A stretch of 64,000 bases of DNA from contig NZ_VNIK02000015.1 in assembly GCF_007785775.2 (NCBI RefSeq), forward strand, positions 1 through 64,000. Reading direction: 5' to 3'. A program made the translations under genes and the position numbers. The notes beneath the pieces were generated by a model. That model made no database searches and was not told the DNA's origin. It saw nothing but the letters and a program-made list of their open reading frames with translations. Of the stretch, positions 26,651 to 35,618 are shown one piece after another (position 1 is the first letter of the stretch; each line of letters opens with the position of its first letter). The stretch is from Flagellimonas hadalis (GTDB taxonomy: Bacteria; Bacteroidota; Bacteroidia; Flavobacteriales; Flavobacteriaceae).

Positions 26651-27361
26651 TTATGGGTTTACGGTAAGTTTGGCCAAGTAATCATAATGTTCGCCCTCCA
26701 TAACAAGCTCACAATTTAGATGGTTTGCCGAACAAGCATTCTGCAAGGTATTGAAATCCACATAGACCCAGTCAAAAGGCTCACTTTTCAATCCCTTGTA
26801 TTCCATGGTAAAGTTCACTTCGCCATAATACCCACCATTGTCAGGAATCCAGTACCCACCATCTTCATCTTGATCGAACATATAGATGATGTCGCTACTG
26901 TCCAATAGGATTTGTCCATTGGGCCGCAATAATGAGGCCAAATGCAGCAAAAAAACATCTAATCGATTTAAAGTTCCTGCCAATCCTATGCCGTTCATCA
27001 GCAAAAGGAGGGTATCGAATTTATCATTGCTATACTCCGAGATGGGACTTTTTACGGTGTTGGCTATGCCACGTTCCCTGCACACAGAGATACATCCCTC
27101 CGAGTTGTCCAGAGCGGTAACGTCAAGACCTTTTTGTTGAAGATAAAGGGCATGGCTTCCCGAACCAGCACCAACGTCCAGTACCTTTCCACGGGCCATT
27201 TGCAGGGCCATTTGCTCCATTTTGGGCATCTCGTCAAAATCGCGGAACAGATAGGGTATGGGAATGATATCCTCTTCATCCAAAGAGGAATAGGTTTTTA
27301 TGTCCTCGGTATATTTGCCGTGTTGAAAGTCCATCAACGCCTTGCCAAAAACGTCTGCCAT
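26651..27361 (-). CDS. Class I SAM-dependent methyltransferase
   Basis: 236 aa from the ATG at 27361; the frame begins at a TTG at 27382, but MADVFGKALMDFQHGKY matches the expected N-terminus. Motif I is VLDVGAGSGSHALYLQQKG, followed by VTALDNSEGCISVC (SAM ribose acid), LLLLMNGIGLAG and LLRPNGQILLDSSD. Substrate unknown; small molecule more likely than nucleic acid. Divergent from the Cys-cluster gene, whose promoter occupies the short gap. Confidence 0.88.
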   Translation of the reverse strand: MADVFGKALMDFQHGKYTEDIKTYSSLDEEDIIPIPYLFRDFDEMPKMEQMALQMARGKVLDVGAGSGSHALYLQQKGLDVTALDNSEGCISVCRERGIANTVKSPISEYSNDKFDTLLLLMNGIGLAGTLNRLDVFLLHLASLLRPNGQILLDSSDIIYMFDQDEDGGYWIPDNGGYYGEVNFTMEYKGLKSEPFDWVYVDFNTLQNACSANHLNCELVMEGEHYDYLAKLTVNP

Positions 27362-27420
27362 GGGTCGGAATAGTTTCTGCAAAGGTCTGACTTTAATTGC
27401 TTGGAAAGGTTTAAAATGGA

Positions 27421-27428
27421 TAAGTTTG
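27421..27428 (+). promoter_or_regulatory. -7 box close to the start codon (TAAGTTTG)
   Basis: TAAGTTTG, seven bases before the ATG at 27436. Together with the boxes before queE, the desaturase gene and the S9 peptidase gene it suggests leaderless transcription. Confidence 0.45.
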
Positions 27429-27435
27429 TGCTGTT

Positions 27436-27930
27436 ATGGACGAATTTTTGGAAGAAATGCCGCAAAGGGCCAAGGAAAAGCATGCGGAAAACAAGAAGTT
27501 TTTTGCGAAGCTGAAAAAAAAGCCGCCCAAGGACCTTGACTACATGATGCAGGAACTGCATGATGATGAGTTCCAGCGCACGGACTGCCTCACCTGTGCC
27601 AACTGCTGCAAAACCACGGGTCCGCTGTTCACCAATGCCGATATTGAACGCATCGCGAAACATTTCCGGATGAAACCTTCCCAGTTCATAGATCGGTATT
27701 TGAGGATCGACGAAGAGAACGACCATGTGCTCCAAGAGGTTCCCTGCACTTTTTTAGGTGCCGATAATTATTGTTCCATTTATGAGGTAAGGCCAAAGGC
27801 CTGTCGCGAATTTCCACACACCGACCGTAAAAAGTTCCAACAGATCAGTAATCTCACGTTGAAGAACGTTGCCATATGCCCCGCAGCTTTTAACATTGTG
27901 GAAGCGATGAAAAAAAGCATAAAAATTTGA
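27436..27930 (+). CDS. YkgJ-type cysteine-cluster protein
   Basis: 164 aa. Putative zinc- or iron-sulphur-binding protein with CLTCANCCKTTGP (C-x2-C-x2-CC), VPCTFLGADNYCSIYEVRPK, ACREFP and a final ICPAAF. These eight or so Cys are the hallmark of the YkgJ/UPF0153 (CxxCxxCC) family. The N-terminal ~45 residues are a basic helix. Function unknown; cytoplasmic. It precedes the sterol-desaturase-family gene with a 21-bp gap. Confidence 0.9.
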   Translation: MDEFLEEMPQRAKEKHAENKKFFAKLKKKPPKDLDYMMQELHDDEFQRTDCLTCANCCKTTGPLFTNADIERIAKHFRMKPSQFIDRYLRIDEENDHVLQEVPCTFLGADNYCSIYEVRPKACREFPHTDRKKFQQISNLTLKNVAICPAAFNIVEAMKKSIKI

Positions 27931-27938
27931 CGATTTTT

Positions 27939-27946
27939 TATATTTG
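27939..27946 (+). promoter_or_regulatory. -7 box immediately before the start codon (TATATTTG)
   Basis: TATATTTG, five bases before the ATG at 27952. Confidence 0.45.
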
Positions 27947-27951
27947 GGGAT

Positions 27952-28788
27952 ATGGAGCAGATCATATCCTATTTTGAGACCATCCCATCCTTGCACCGAA
28001 GCTTGATTTTGGTGGGTGGCATCACTCTTTTCTGGGTTTTGGAAGGAATCGTGCCCTTGTTCAATGTGCCCTATAAAAAATGGAGGCATTCCGTTCCCAA
28101 TTTCTTTTTCACCCTGACCACCATCATCGTAAACTTTCCGTTGGCGTTTCTCTTGCTGAAATCCTCGGATTGGGCCGTGGAAAACCAGTTTGGGATCATC
28201 AATTGGTTGCCGGAAATGCCCTTGTGGCTCTACGTGCTCTTGGGGGTAATGCTCTTGGATTTGATCGGCGCCTACACGGCACATTGGGTGGAGCATAAGG
28301 TAAAGCCGCTTTGGATGGTCCATTTGGTGCACCACTCCGACCATAATGTGGATACGACCACGGCCAACAGGCACCATCCGCTGGAAAGCTTGATCCGATA
28401 TATTTTTACATTAATAGGTGTTTTGATCGTGGGTGCACCCATCGGCATCATCATGCTCTACCAGAGTCTTTCCGTGGTGTTCTCGCAATTCAACCATGCC
28501 AATATCCGTTTGCCCAAAAAGGTGGACAATGCCATCAGTTGGTTTGTGGTGAGCCCGGACATGCACAAAGTGCACCACCATTACCAGTTGCCCTACACAG
28601 ATTCCAATTATGGCAATATTTTCTCCATCTGGGACCGACTTTTCGGGACCTACATGACCTTGGACGTAAAGGACATTGTCTATGGCGTGGATACATTCCC
28701 GGACGAAAAAGAGAACAGCAGCATCAAAGGACTTTTAAAACAGCCATTTCATAAATACCGGAGACCGACTACCGAAAATCAATTATAG
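27952..28788 (+). CDS. Sterol desaturase / fatty acid hydroxylase family membrane protein
   Basis: 278 aa. Di-iron membrane oxidase of the fatty-acid-hydroxylase superfamily. Histidine boxes: HWVEH, HLVHHSDHNVD, HHPLES, and MHKVHHHYQLPYTDSNYG. About four transmembrane helices in the first two thirds (for example SLILVGGITLFWVLEGIVPL). The lipid substrate is unknown; candidates are carotenoids, fatty acids or hopanoid-like lipids. Its 3' end overlaps that of the convergent NamZ gene by 10 bp. Confidence 0.92.
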   Translation: MEQIISYFETIPSLHRSLILVGGITLFWVLEGIVPLFNVPYKKWRHSVPNFFFTLTTIIVNFPLAFLLLKSSDWAVENQFGIINWLPEMPLWLYVLLGVMLLDLIGAYTAHWVEHKVKPLWMVHLVHHSDHNVDTTTANRHHPLESLIRYIFTLIGVLIVGAPIGIIMLYQSLSVVFSQFNHANIRLPKKVDNAISWFVVSPDMHKVHHHYQLPYTDSNYGNIFSIWDRLFGTYMTLDVKDIVYGVDTFPDEKENSSIKGLLKQPFHKYRRPTTENQL

Positions 28789-30005
28789 ATCAAATACTTC
28801 TCCCTGATTTTTTTGAATTTTTCCAGGTCATCTTGCCAAGTGGCCTTGATTTCTTCGTTGGTCATGCCCTGTTCAATTTGTTTTTGGAGTAGGGGAGTTC
28901 CAGCATGTTTGGTAAATCCATCCGTTAAAAAGAATTTGGATTTATCCATGGTGTTTTCATACGCATCAATGATCCATTCCATGGTCACTTCGTTCATTCG
29001 TGGTGTTTGGGAAAGATCCTTGCCATAACAGACCTTGCCTTGCTCTTTCGGGCTTTTGGAACCGAAGTTGGGTTCTGGCACATATTTGAAATCATACTGG
29101 GTACTGTCCATGAAGGAAGCTCCATAACGCTGGAACTGAAACTCGGTGCCGCGACCCGCGTTCACGTTGGTGCCTTCAAAAAGCCCCAAACTGGGATAAA
29201 GGGTAATGGAAACATCATTGGGCAGATTGGGCGAAGGCCGAATGGGCAAATGGTACTCGGAGGCATGTGTATAATTCTCCAAATGAACCACGGTAAGGTC
29301 GGCCTTTAGGCCGTTTTCCAACCATCCTTCCCCATTGAGCATCTGAGCATATTCGCCCATCGTCATACCATACACCAAAGGTATTGGGTTCAGACCAAGA
29401 TAGCCTGCGTGTTCTTTCATCATGGTGGGGCCATCCACGTAATGTCCGTTCGGGTTGGGCCGGTCCAGCACAATAATAGGGGTTCCGTTTTCCGCACAGG
29501 CTTCCATCACCAATTGCAATGTGGCAATATAGGTATAGAACCGTACGCCCACATCCTGAATGTCAAATACCACCACATCCAATTCTTCCAATTGCGCTTT
29601 GGAGGGCTTTCGGTTTTTTCCGTACAATGAAACAATGGGAAGACCTGTTTGTGAATCCACACCATCCTTTACATGCTCCCCTGCATCGGCCGTGCCCCGA
29701 AAACCATGTTCGGGCGCAAAAACCTGTTTTACATCAATTTGGTGCGAAAGCAGGGAATCCACCAAGTGGGTATGCCCATTTCCATGGAACACAACGCTGG
29801 TGGGGTTGGCCACCACACCGACTTTTTTCCCTTGGAGCATGGGGAGATAAATCTCTGTCCGATTCGCTGCGACTTTTATTTCAGGAAGGGGTTCCGTTTT
29901 TGATGGGTTTGCAGAAACCTCATCCTGTTTTTGTTGGCCCTTGCAGGAGGAAAGCATCAAAAACAACAATAAAACTGTACTTTTGAATTTAGATAAAATG
30001 GGCAT
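28779..30005 (-). CDS. namZ: Exo-beta-N-acetylmuramidase NamZ-type lipoprotein (DUF1343)
   Basis: 408 aa. Family DUF1343, shown in other bacteria to release terminal N-acetylmuramic acid from peptidoglycan fragments (GH171). Lipoprotein signal STVLLLFLMLSSC with Cys about residue 22. Signatures: GKKVGVVANPTS, FAPEHGFRGTADAGE, VVFDIQDVGVRFYTYI, DRPNPNG, and a C-terminal domain with RGTEFQFQRYGAS. It should act on recovered wall turnover products in the periplasm. Its ATG is only 3 bp from the start of the divergent permease gene. Confidence 0.9.
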   Translation of the reverse strand: MPILSKFKSTVLLLFLMLSSCKGQQKQDEVSANPSKTEPLPEIKVAANRTEIYLPMLQGKKVGVVANPTSVVFHGNGHTHLVDSLLSHQIDVKQVFAPEHGFRGTADAGEHVKDGVDSQTGLPIVSLYGKNRKPSKAQLEELDVVVFDIQDVGVRFYTYIATLQLVMEACAENGTPIIVLDRPNPNGHYVDGPTMMKEHAGYLGLNPIPLVYGMTMGEYAQMLNGEGWLENGLKADLTVVHLENYTHASEYHLPIRPSPNLPNDVSITLYPSLGLFEGTNVNAGRGTEFQFQRYGASFMDSTQYDFKYVPEPNFGSKSPKEQGKVCYGKDLSQTPRMNEVTMEWIIDAYENTMDKSKFFLTDGFTKHAGTPLLQKQIEQGMTNEEIKATWQDDLEKFKKIREKYLIYN

Positions 30006-30008
30006 TCG

Positions 30009-31250
30009 TTGAATTTAGAATTGTTTATTGCCAAGCGCCTGATCACAGGGAAGGAGCATAAAATTAGTATTTCCGCCCCGATAATAAAAATTGCCATAGC
30101 GGCGATTGCCATCGGCGTGGTGATGATGCTCATTGCCATTGCCACTGGTGTTGGGCTCAAACAAAAAATCAGGGAGAAAATCGCGGCCTTCAACGGGCAT
30201 ATCCAAGTTTCCAACTACGACAACAACAGTTCAGAGGTTTCGGTCTCACCCATCTCCATCCATCAGGATTTTTATCCCACATTCAAAAATGTGGATGGGG
30301 TACGCCATGTCCAAGCAGTGGCCACCAAAGGTGGGATCATTCGCACGGAAGATACTTTTGAAGGAATGTTGGCCAAGGGAGTGGGCACAGATTATGATTG
30401 GACTGCCTTTAAGGATTTTCTCGTGGAGGGTAGGTTGCCAGATTATTCCGGGAAGCTGAACGATGAGGTTTTGATCTCCAGACGAATGGCCAATCGTTTG
30501 CAATTGGGAGTGGGGGATACCTTTTTTTCCTTTTTTCTGAAAGATGATGATGCTTCGCAAATACCCAACAACCGACGGTTCAAGATTGTGGGGGTCTATG
30601 ACAGTGGCTTTGAGGAGTTCGATGCCACCTATGTCTTTGTGGATATCCGTCACATCCAGCGAATGAACAAGTGGGAAGAGGACCAAATCGGTAATTTTGA
30701 GGTTTTCTTGGATGATTTTGACCAACTGGAGGAAAAGAGCAATGAAATCTACGGCAAAACGGTTTCGAGCTTGGACACCCAGAACATCCAAACGAAGTAC
30801 TATCGGATTTTTGAATGGTTGGGCCTTTTTGACTTCAACATTGCCCTCATCATCGGGATCATGATCATAGTGGGGGGGATCAACATGATCACGGCCCTTT
30901 TGGTCTTGATCTTGGAACGCACCCAAATGATTGGGATTTTGAAAGCTTTGGGATCTGCCAATTGGAGCATTAGAAAAGTGTTCCTTTACAATGCGGCCTA
31001 TTTGATCGCCATCGGACTTTTCTGGGGCAATGCAATAGGGTTGGGGTTCATTTTTCTTCAGGACAAGTATCGCATGTTCAAGTTTCCCAATCCAGAAGAA
31101 TATTACATCGAATATATCCCCGTGAGCATTGATCTGCCGACCATTTTGCTACTGAATGTTGGGGTGATGCTCCTTTGTCTATTGATGCTCTTGGTGCCAT
31201 CCTACATCATCACCAAGATAACTCCGGTGAAGGCCATACAGTTTGAGTAG
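30009..31250 (+). CDS. FtsX/LolC-LolE-type ABC transporter permease
   Basis: 413 aa beginning with TTG at 30009. No in-frame ATG lies between the upstream stop (29994) and the first membrane helix, and NLELFIAKRLITGKE is the expected N-terminus. MacB-type periplasmic domain about 60-270 between a first helix (IIKIAIAAIAIGVVMMLIAI) and three C-terminal helices with the FtsX signature ILERTQMIGILKALGSANWS. The likely role is lipoprotein release or similar export with an ATPase partner encoded elsewhere. Confidence 0.9.
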   Translation: MNLELFIAKRLITGKEHKISISAPIIKIAIAAIAIGVVMMLIAIATGVGLKQKIREKIAAFNGHIQVSNYDNNSSEVSVSPISIHQDFYPTFKNVDGVRHVQAVATKGGIIRTEDTFEGMLAKGVGTDYDWTAFKDFLVEGRLPDYSGKLNDEVLISRRMANRLQLGVGDTFFSFFLKDDDASQIPNNRRFKIVGVYDSGFEEFDATYVFVDIRHIQRMNKWEEDQIGNFEVFLDDFDQLEEKSNEIYGKTVSSLDTQNIQTKYYRIFEWLGLFDFNIALIIGIMIIVGGINMITALLVLILERTQMIGILKALGSANWSIRKVFLYNAAYLIAIGLFWGNAIGLGFIFLQDKYRMFKFPNPEEYYIEYIPVSIDLPTILLLNVGVMLLCLLMLLVPSYIITKITPVKAIQFE

Positions 31251-31282
31251 TATTTGAAATCTAGATTGATCTATACCATACC

Positions 31283-32059
31283 ATGACACAACTTAAGAAC
31301 AATACATATACTGTGGGAATCGATGCAGGCGAACTGGTGAGTTTTGTGGTCGAGGGGCATGAGTTCATCCACCAAAAGGGAAGTCCGGGTTGGGGGAGTT
31401 CCGATACGGAGATGTTCCCCATCATCGGCCCAGTGAACGAGGCCAATTTCAGGGTGAAGACACCCAAAGGGGAGCCAGTGCAGGATCAACATGGATTATT
31501 GCGCCAAATGCCATACGGATTAGAATCGCAAACCGAAACTTCGGCAGTTTTTGCAAAGCGATACCATGCGGGCACGACCGTAAACAATTCCAAATACCCC
31601 GATAAATCCACTGAACCCCAATTGGTGTGGCCCTACGATTTTGTTTTTGAAAAATCCTTTCAGTTGAAGGATGACGGGCTGGAAATTACCTTCAAGATCA
31701 CGGGCGAAAAGGGAATGCCCTTCATGTTGGGGTACCATCCCGCTTTTAAGCTGCATTCCAGTTCCCCAAAGATCGTGGCCAAGGACAGGGAAATTTCCCT
31801 GGATGAGGTTTTGGCCGTTGGGAACAGGGCACTAAAAGTGCCCGATTGCACTTCCATCACCCTAAAGGATAGCAAGCAGATCACCATAGAGACGGAAGGC
31901 TTTGGAAACTTCATGTGCTGGACAGAGGTAAAAAATATGGTCTGCATCGAGCCGATTTCGTTTTATCCTTATGATGTGGAACAATCCCACCTGCACGAAG
32001 GCTTTCTGCATTTGGACGGAACAGCAACATTTAAGGTCAGCTTGAAACCAGGGGCTTAG
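31283..32059 (+). CDS. Aldose 1-epimerase-family protein
   Basis: 258 aa. Galactose-mutarotase-like beta-sandwich protein with no signal peptide. Visible anchors: TEMFPIIGPV, QDQHGLLRQMPYGL (the His near residue 72 is a catalytic candidate), MLGYHPAFKL (second His) and MVCIEPISFYPYDVE (Glu as general base). This set resembles LacX/YeaD-type mutarotases acting on sugars or sugar phosphates. It follows the permease gene after about 30 bp. Confidence 0.88.
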   Translation: MTQLKNNTYTVGIDAGELVSFVVEGHEFIHQKGSPGWGSSDTEMFPIIGPVNEANFRVKTPKGEPVQDQHGLLRQMPYGLESQTETSAVFAKRYHAGTTVNNSKYPDKSTEPQLVWPYDFVFEKSFQLKDDGLEITFKITGEKGMPFMLGYHPAFKLHSSSPKIVAKDREISLDEVLAVGNRALKVPDCTSITLKDSKQITIETEGFGNFMCWTEVKNMVCIEPISFYPYDVEQSHLHEGFLHLDGTATFKVSLKPGA

Positions 32060-32069
32060 CAAAACTATT

Positions 32070-33440
32070 TTAAGGGATCAAAACGTTGGTCTTGGCGTGT
32101 TTCAACAAATAGGTGGCCAAAATGCTGTCCGTTTCCACCGTATTCTTTTGTGGGGTGATGAATGCCTCGATATCATCAAATGAATTGATCTCCACATCAC
32201 TGTCAATAAAGCCATAGCCTCTATATATTCCCTCAGAGATGAGCACTACGGCATTTTCAGTTTCATCCCTGCCCTTTTCCTTGATGATCTTCACTTCAGA
32301 GGCCAACATCCTCATGTGGTCAATGGCTTCCTGTACTTTTTCGTTGTAGGATGCCACGGCTTCCTCGCCTCTGCAGATGCCTTCACAGGTATTGATCTGG
32401 TGATGGGAACAGGCGGCGTTCGTCTGCTGCAAATGGCAATACTTGGGACAAAGCGCAAAATTTTTGCACAATTCTTCCAAATAAGCCCTGCAATCGGTCT
32501 GGTTGTAGAAAATCTTTAGCGGGTTGGGAACACCTTTGATGGTGTTGTAGGCCAAGTGCACAATACCGTTCCTGTCCTCGTAGGCAAAAATCGCATATTG
32601 ACGAACCGTGCGTTTTTGGGCGCGGTTGTAGGGCGGAAAAAGCCGTTTGATTTCGGCGGATTCCATCAACAGGGCGACCAGTTCGTTGCCAGAAAGTTTA
32701 AAGTCGATATCGGCCGTTTCACTGCACATCTGGGTTTCCTTCACGCTTTTGTCATAAAAGTGTCCGAGCACCCTTTTTTTCAGGTTGATGGCCTTTCCGA
32801 CGTAAATGATCTTGCCTTCTTGGTTCTTGAAATAATAGATGCCCGGTTTTGGGGGAATCTTTTCAAAAACGGATTTGGGCAGGTGGGGTGGGAGGGTGGA
32901 CTCTTGGCTCCGGGCGTTCAAAAATTGCTTGAAGACACTTTCGGAAGTTGGAAAGGCCATCAATTTTTGAAAGAGCAGTACGGTGGCATGGGCATCGCCC
33001 CGGGCCCTGTGCCGGTCCACCAACGGAATCTGGATGGCAGAGCACAGTTTTCCCAAGCTGTAGGATTGCAATCCGGGGATGAGCTTTCGGGACAATCGGA
33101 CGGTACACAGTTTTTTTCTTGTAAAATCGACCCCGATCTGCCTGAACTCCTCCTTGATCACCCCATAGTCAAAATTTACGGAGTGGGCTACAAAGACACA
33201 GCTTTCCGTCATGTCCAGAACGTTGTTTGCTATTTCGGAAAAAGTGGGTGCATCCTGTACCATTTGGTCATCGATACCCGTGAGGCCGGTAATAAAATGC
33301 GGAATGTGGCATTGAGGGTTCACCAAGGAAGTGAACTCGTCCACAACCTGGTTTCCATTGTGTTTGAAAATGGAGATTTCGGTGATCTTGTTGCCTTTGA
33401 TACCGTTCCCCGTGGTCTCTATGTCGATGATGGTGTACAA
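32070..33440 (-). CDS. DEDDh exonuclease fused to a GIY-YIG nuclease (Pol III epsilon/UvrC-Cho-like)
   Basis: 456 aa, starting at TTG 33440 because YTIIDIETTG is the conserved first strand and no ATG lies upstream before the stop. Exonuclease domain about 1-165: DIETTG, VAHSVNFDYGV, HRARGDAHAT (DEDDh acids and His). GIY-YIG domain about 195-290: PGIYYFKNQEGKIIYVGKAI, LKKRVLGHF. The rest resembles the Cho/UvrC C-terminal part (Cys-rich CPKYCHLQQTNAACSHHQIN). The same fusion is known across Bacteroidota and Actinobacteria and is thought to act in nucleotide excision or repair. Confidence 0.92.
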   Translation of the reverse strand: MYTIIDIETTGNGIKGNKITEISIFKHNGNQVVDEFTSLVNPQCHIPHFITGLTGIDDQMVQDAPTFSEIANNVLDMTESCVFVAHSVNFDYGVIKEEFRQIGVDFTRKKLCTVRLSRKLIPGLQSYSLGKLCSAIQIPLVDRHRARGDAHATVLLFQKLMAFPTSESVFKQFLNARSQESTLPPHLPKSVFEKIPPKPGIYYFKNQEGKIIYVGKAINLKKRVLGHFYDKSVKETQMCSETADIDFKLSGNELVALLMESAEIKRLFPPYNRAQKRTVRQYAIFAYEDRNGIVHLAYNTIKGVPNPLKIFYNQTDCRAYLEELCKNFALCPKYCHLQQTNAACSHHQINTCEGICRGEEAVASYNEKVQEAIDHMRMLASEVKIIKEKGRDETENAVVLISEGIYRGYGFIDSDVEINSFDDIEAFITPQKNTVETDSILATYLLKHAKTNVLIP

Positions 33441-33505
33441 AACGATGATTCCTAATCGACCCTGAAATTAGATATAAAGTAAACAGTTACCAAACGGATG
33501 GGCCA

Positions 33506-35293
33506 TTACTGTTGATCGTTCAAGGTGTCAGAGATTTTGTCGAGGTTGAGACTGCTGGCCATGGCACTGAAAATCTCGTGGTATTTGCCGTTCTGGGCAT
33601 AGAGCTGCTCATGGGTACCCTGTTCCATTACCCGGCCCTTGTCCATTACGACCACGTTTTCCGCATCAATGATCTGGGAGATGCTGTGCGAGATAATAAT
33701 CACCGTGCGGTCTTTTTTGATGGCGTCCAGACTGTTCTTGATCTCTTGGGTGGCAATGGCGTCCAAACTGGCCGTGGGCTCATCCAAAAAGATGATGGGA
33801 GGATTTTTTAGGAACATTCGGGCTATGGAAATGCGTTGCTGCTGTCCGCCCGAAAGTAGGTTGGCCTCGGAGTCATACCCTTTGGGCAATTCCATGACCT
33901 GATCGTGGATATGTGCCTTTTTTGCAGCCAAGAACACTTCGTCATCGGTGGCATTGGGTTTTCCGTACAGGATGTTCTCCTTGATGCTGCCATGGAAAAT
34001 ATGGTTTCTTTGTAGCACCAATCCGATATTGTTCCTGAGCCAATTCGTGTCATACTCCATTAAATCTACATTGTCCAAGAGGATTTTTCCCGACTGGGGT
34101 TGATAGAATTTGTCCAACAGGTTCACCACGGTACTTTTTCCGGCCCCGCTGAGTCCCACCAGGGCAGTGATGGTATTGGCAGGAATGGTCATGGAAACAT
34201 TGTGCAGTGCCTTGGTGCCATTGGGATACGTGAAATCGACATTTTTCAGTTCGATGTTGCCCTTCAGTTCCGAGGGGATGTAGCTCCCCGAAGTCTCCTT
34301 TTCGTCATCGGCTTCCATGATCTCGAAGAACGATTCGGAGTAGATGAGCGCATCGTTGATCTCGTCATAGATTCGGTGCAGTTGTCGGATGGGGCTGGTG
34401 ACATTGCCAAACAGCATGATGTGGAACATAATGGCACCGATGCTCATGGTGCCGTTCAATACAAAAAAAGCGGTGAGAATAATGACTACGACGACCCCGA
34501 CCTGCTCCAGCATGGATTTGATGCTGTCGAACATGAAACTGGTGTGCCTGGTCTTCATTTGGTTCTCGGTCATGTCAAACTGGATCTTTTCATGTTTGTC
34601 CGCCTCAAGCGGCTCACGTGTAAAGGATTTGATGACCGTTATGGAATTGATGATGCTGATGATGGCATTGCTCTTGGTTTCCCTATAGTTGCGAAGGGAA
34701 CGGCGGAAACCGCTCAACCTTTTGGCCTGTAGGTTGCTCACATAAAAGTAGATGGGGATGATACTGAGGCTCACCAGTCCCACCCAAACATTGGCATTGA
34801 ACATGGCAATGAGTGCGAGCAATGCATTGGCAAAAAGAGGGAGAATGTCTATAAAAAAATTCCTGACCAATCGGGTAAGGCTGGAGATGCCCATGTCTAT
34901 CCTGGTCTGCAGCTTGCCACTTTCATTGTTGGAAGCCGTGTAGAAGGCCATGCGATAAGATAGGATCTTATCGACCACCAATTGCGCAAAGTCCCTTGAA
35001 ATAAAAATACGCAGTTTTTCACCATAAAATTTTTGACCGAACTGTATAGCTGCATAGATGAGTTCCTTGGCAATAAGTATTATACTGATAATAAGCAGGA
35101 GACGCGCCCCTTGTTGCATGGGGTCGGGGTTTTGGGTGATGACGGTGAGTTCGTCCACTGTGTAGCGCAAGATGTAGGCATTCACCTGTGCCATCACCGA
35201 GCCTATGAGTGTCAGGCACAATGTAGCGATCAATAACCACTTATAGGGTTTTATGAAGGGAAGGATCTTTTTGAATAGGGAGAGGATGCTCAT
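33506..35293 (-). CDS. MsbA/BmrA-type ABC exporter (permease-ATPase half-transporter)
   Basis: 595 aa. Six-helix exporter domain about 15-320 and an ATPase domain about 340-580: Walker A GLSGAGKST, Q-loop near NIGLVLQRN, signature LLSGGQQQRISIAR, Walker B IIFLDEPTASLD, H-loop IISHSISQI. It works as a homodimer in the inner membrane, exporting lipids or drugs; the substrate cannot be told. It ends just before the SusC-1 regulatory region, is divergent from it, and is not part of the locus by motif evidence. Confidence 0.95.
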   Translation of the reverse strand: MSILSLFKKILPFIKPYKWLLIATLCLTLIGSVMAQVNAYILRYTVDELTVITQNPDPMQQGARLLLIISIILIAKELIYAAIQFGQKFYGEKLRIFISRDFAQLVVDKILSYRMAFYTASNNESGKLQTRIDMGISSLTRLVRNFFIDILPLFANALLALIAMFNANVWVGLVSLSIIPIYFYVSNLQAKRLSGFRRSLRNYRETKSNAIISIINSITVIKSFTREPLEADKHEKIQFDMTENQMKTRHTSFMFDSIKSMLEQVGVVVVIILTAFFVLNGTMSIGAIMFHIMLFGNVTSPIRQLHRIYDEINDALIYSESFFEIMEADDEKETSGSYIPSELKGNIELKNVDFTYPNGTKALHNVSMTIPANTITALVGLSGAGKSTVVNLLDKFYQPQSGKILLDNVDLMEYDTNWLRNNIGLVLQRNHIFHGSIKENILYGKPNATDDEVFLAAKKAHIHDQVMELPKGYDSEANLLSGGQQQRISIARMFLKNPPIIFLDEPTASLDAIATQEIKNSLDAIKKDRTVIIISHSISQIIDAENVVVMDKGRVMEQGTHEQLYAQNGKYHEIFSAMASSLNLDKISDTLNDQQ

Positions 35294-35454
35294 TGGTCAA
35301 AGTTAGCTCATTCCGCCAGTAAATGTTCCATCAACCTTGGAATGATAGGTGGATAATTGAATTTTTGCGGCACTATAAAAAGTGTAAAAAATATACTTGT
35401 AACTCAGTTTTTGATAGAATTTTTTGGCTAAATCCCCAAAAAACACCTTAAAAG

Positions 35455-35482
35455 ATCAATATAGTATCAAAACAGGATAATA
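35455..35482 (+). promoter_or_regulatory. Tandem direct-repeat operator, site 1 (SusC-1)
   Basis: ATCAATATAGTAT, 8 bp, then GATAATA; half-sites 21 bp apart. The TACATTTA -7 box starts 56 bp after the first base. Fits the consensus RNYAATATARTAT-N8-GNTAATA shared by all six sites. Confidence 0.8.
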
Positions 35483-35510
35483 TTTCCACTAATCTTCAAT
35501 TTCATAAAGT

Positions 35511-35518
35511 TACATTTA
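35511..35518 (+). promoter_or_regulatory. SusC-1 promoter -7 box (TACATTTA)
   Basis: TAnnTTTA form of the Bacteroidota -7 element, placed as in the other operator-controlled promoters. It predicts a leader of about 100 nt. Confidence 0.55.
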
Positions 35519-35618
35519 CAAGTGTAAAAACAACGCTTATTAATTTTTGATGAATTTTGAAAATTAAGAACGGTGTTTTTCGTACGAGGAATTAACTAAA
35601 CAAACTAAAAATGTATTT

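Larger units (their letters stand above)
35294..35618 (+). promoter_or_regulatory. Regulatory region upstream of SusC-1
   Basis: 325 bp without a gene. It holds the 21-bp-spaced operator at 35455-35482, a -7 box at 35511 and a TTTAC-AAGT-GTAAA palindrome at 35515-35528 overlapping the box. A 3' AT-rich leader of about 100 nt precedes the SusC gene. A short unrelated frame (ATG TAT TTA TGA) at 35611 overlaps nothing important. Confidence 0.7.

Noticed and set aside
32556..33455. 299-codon plus-strand frame
   Set aside because: Antisense to the exonuclease/GIY-YIG gene, which has clear motifs; no recognisable protein features.
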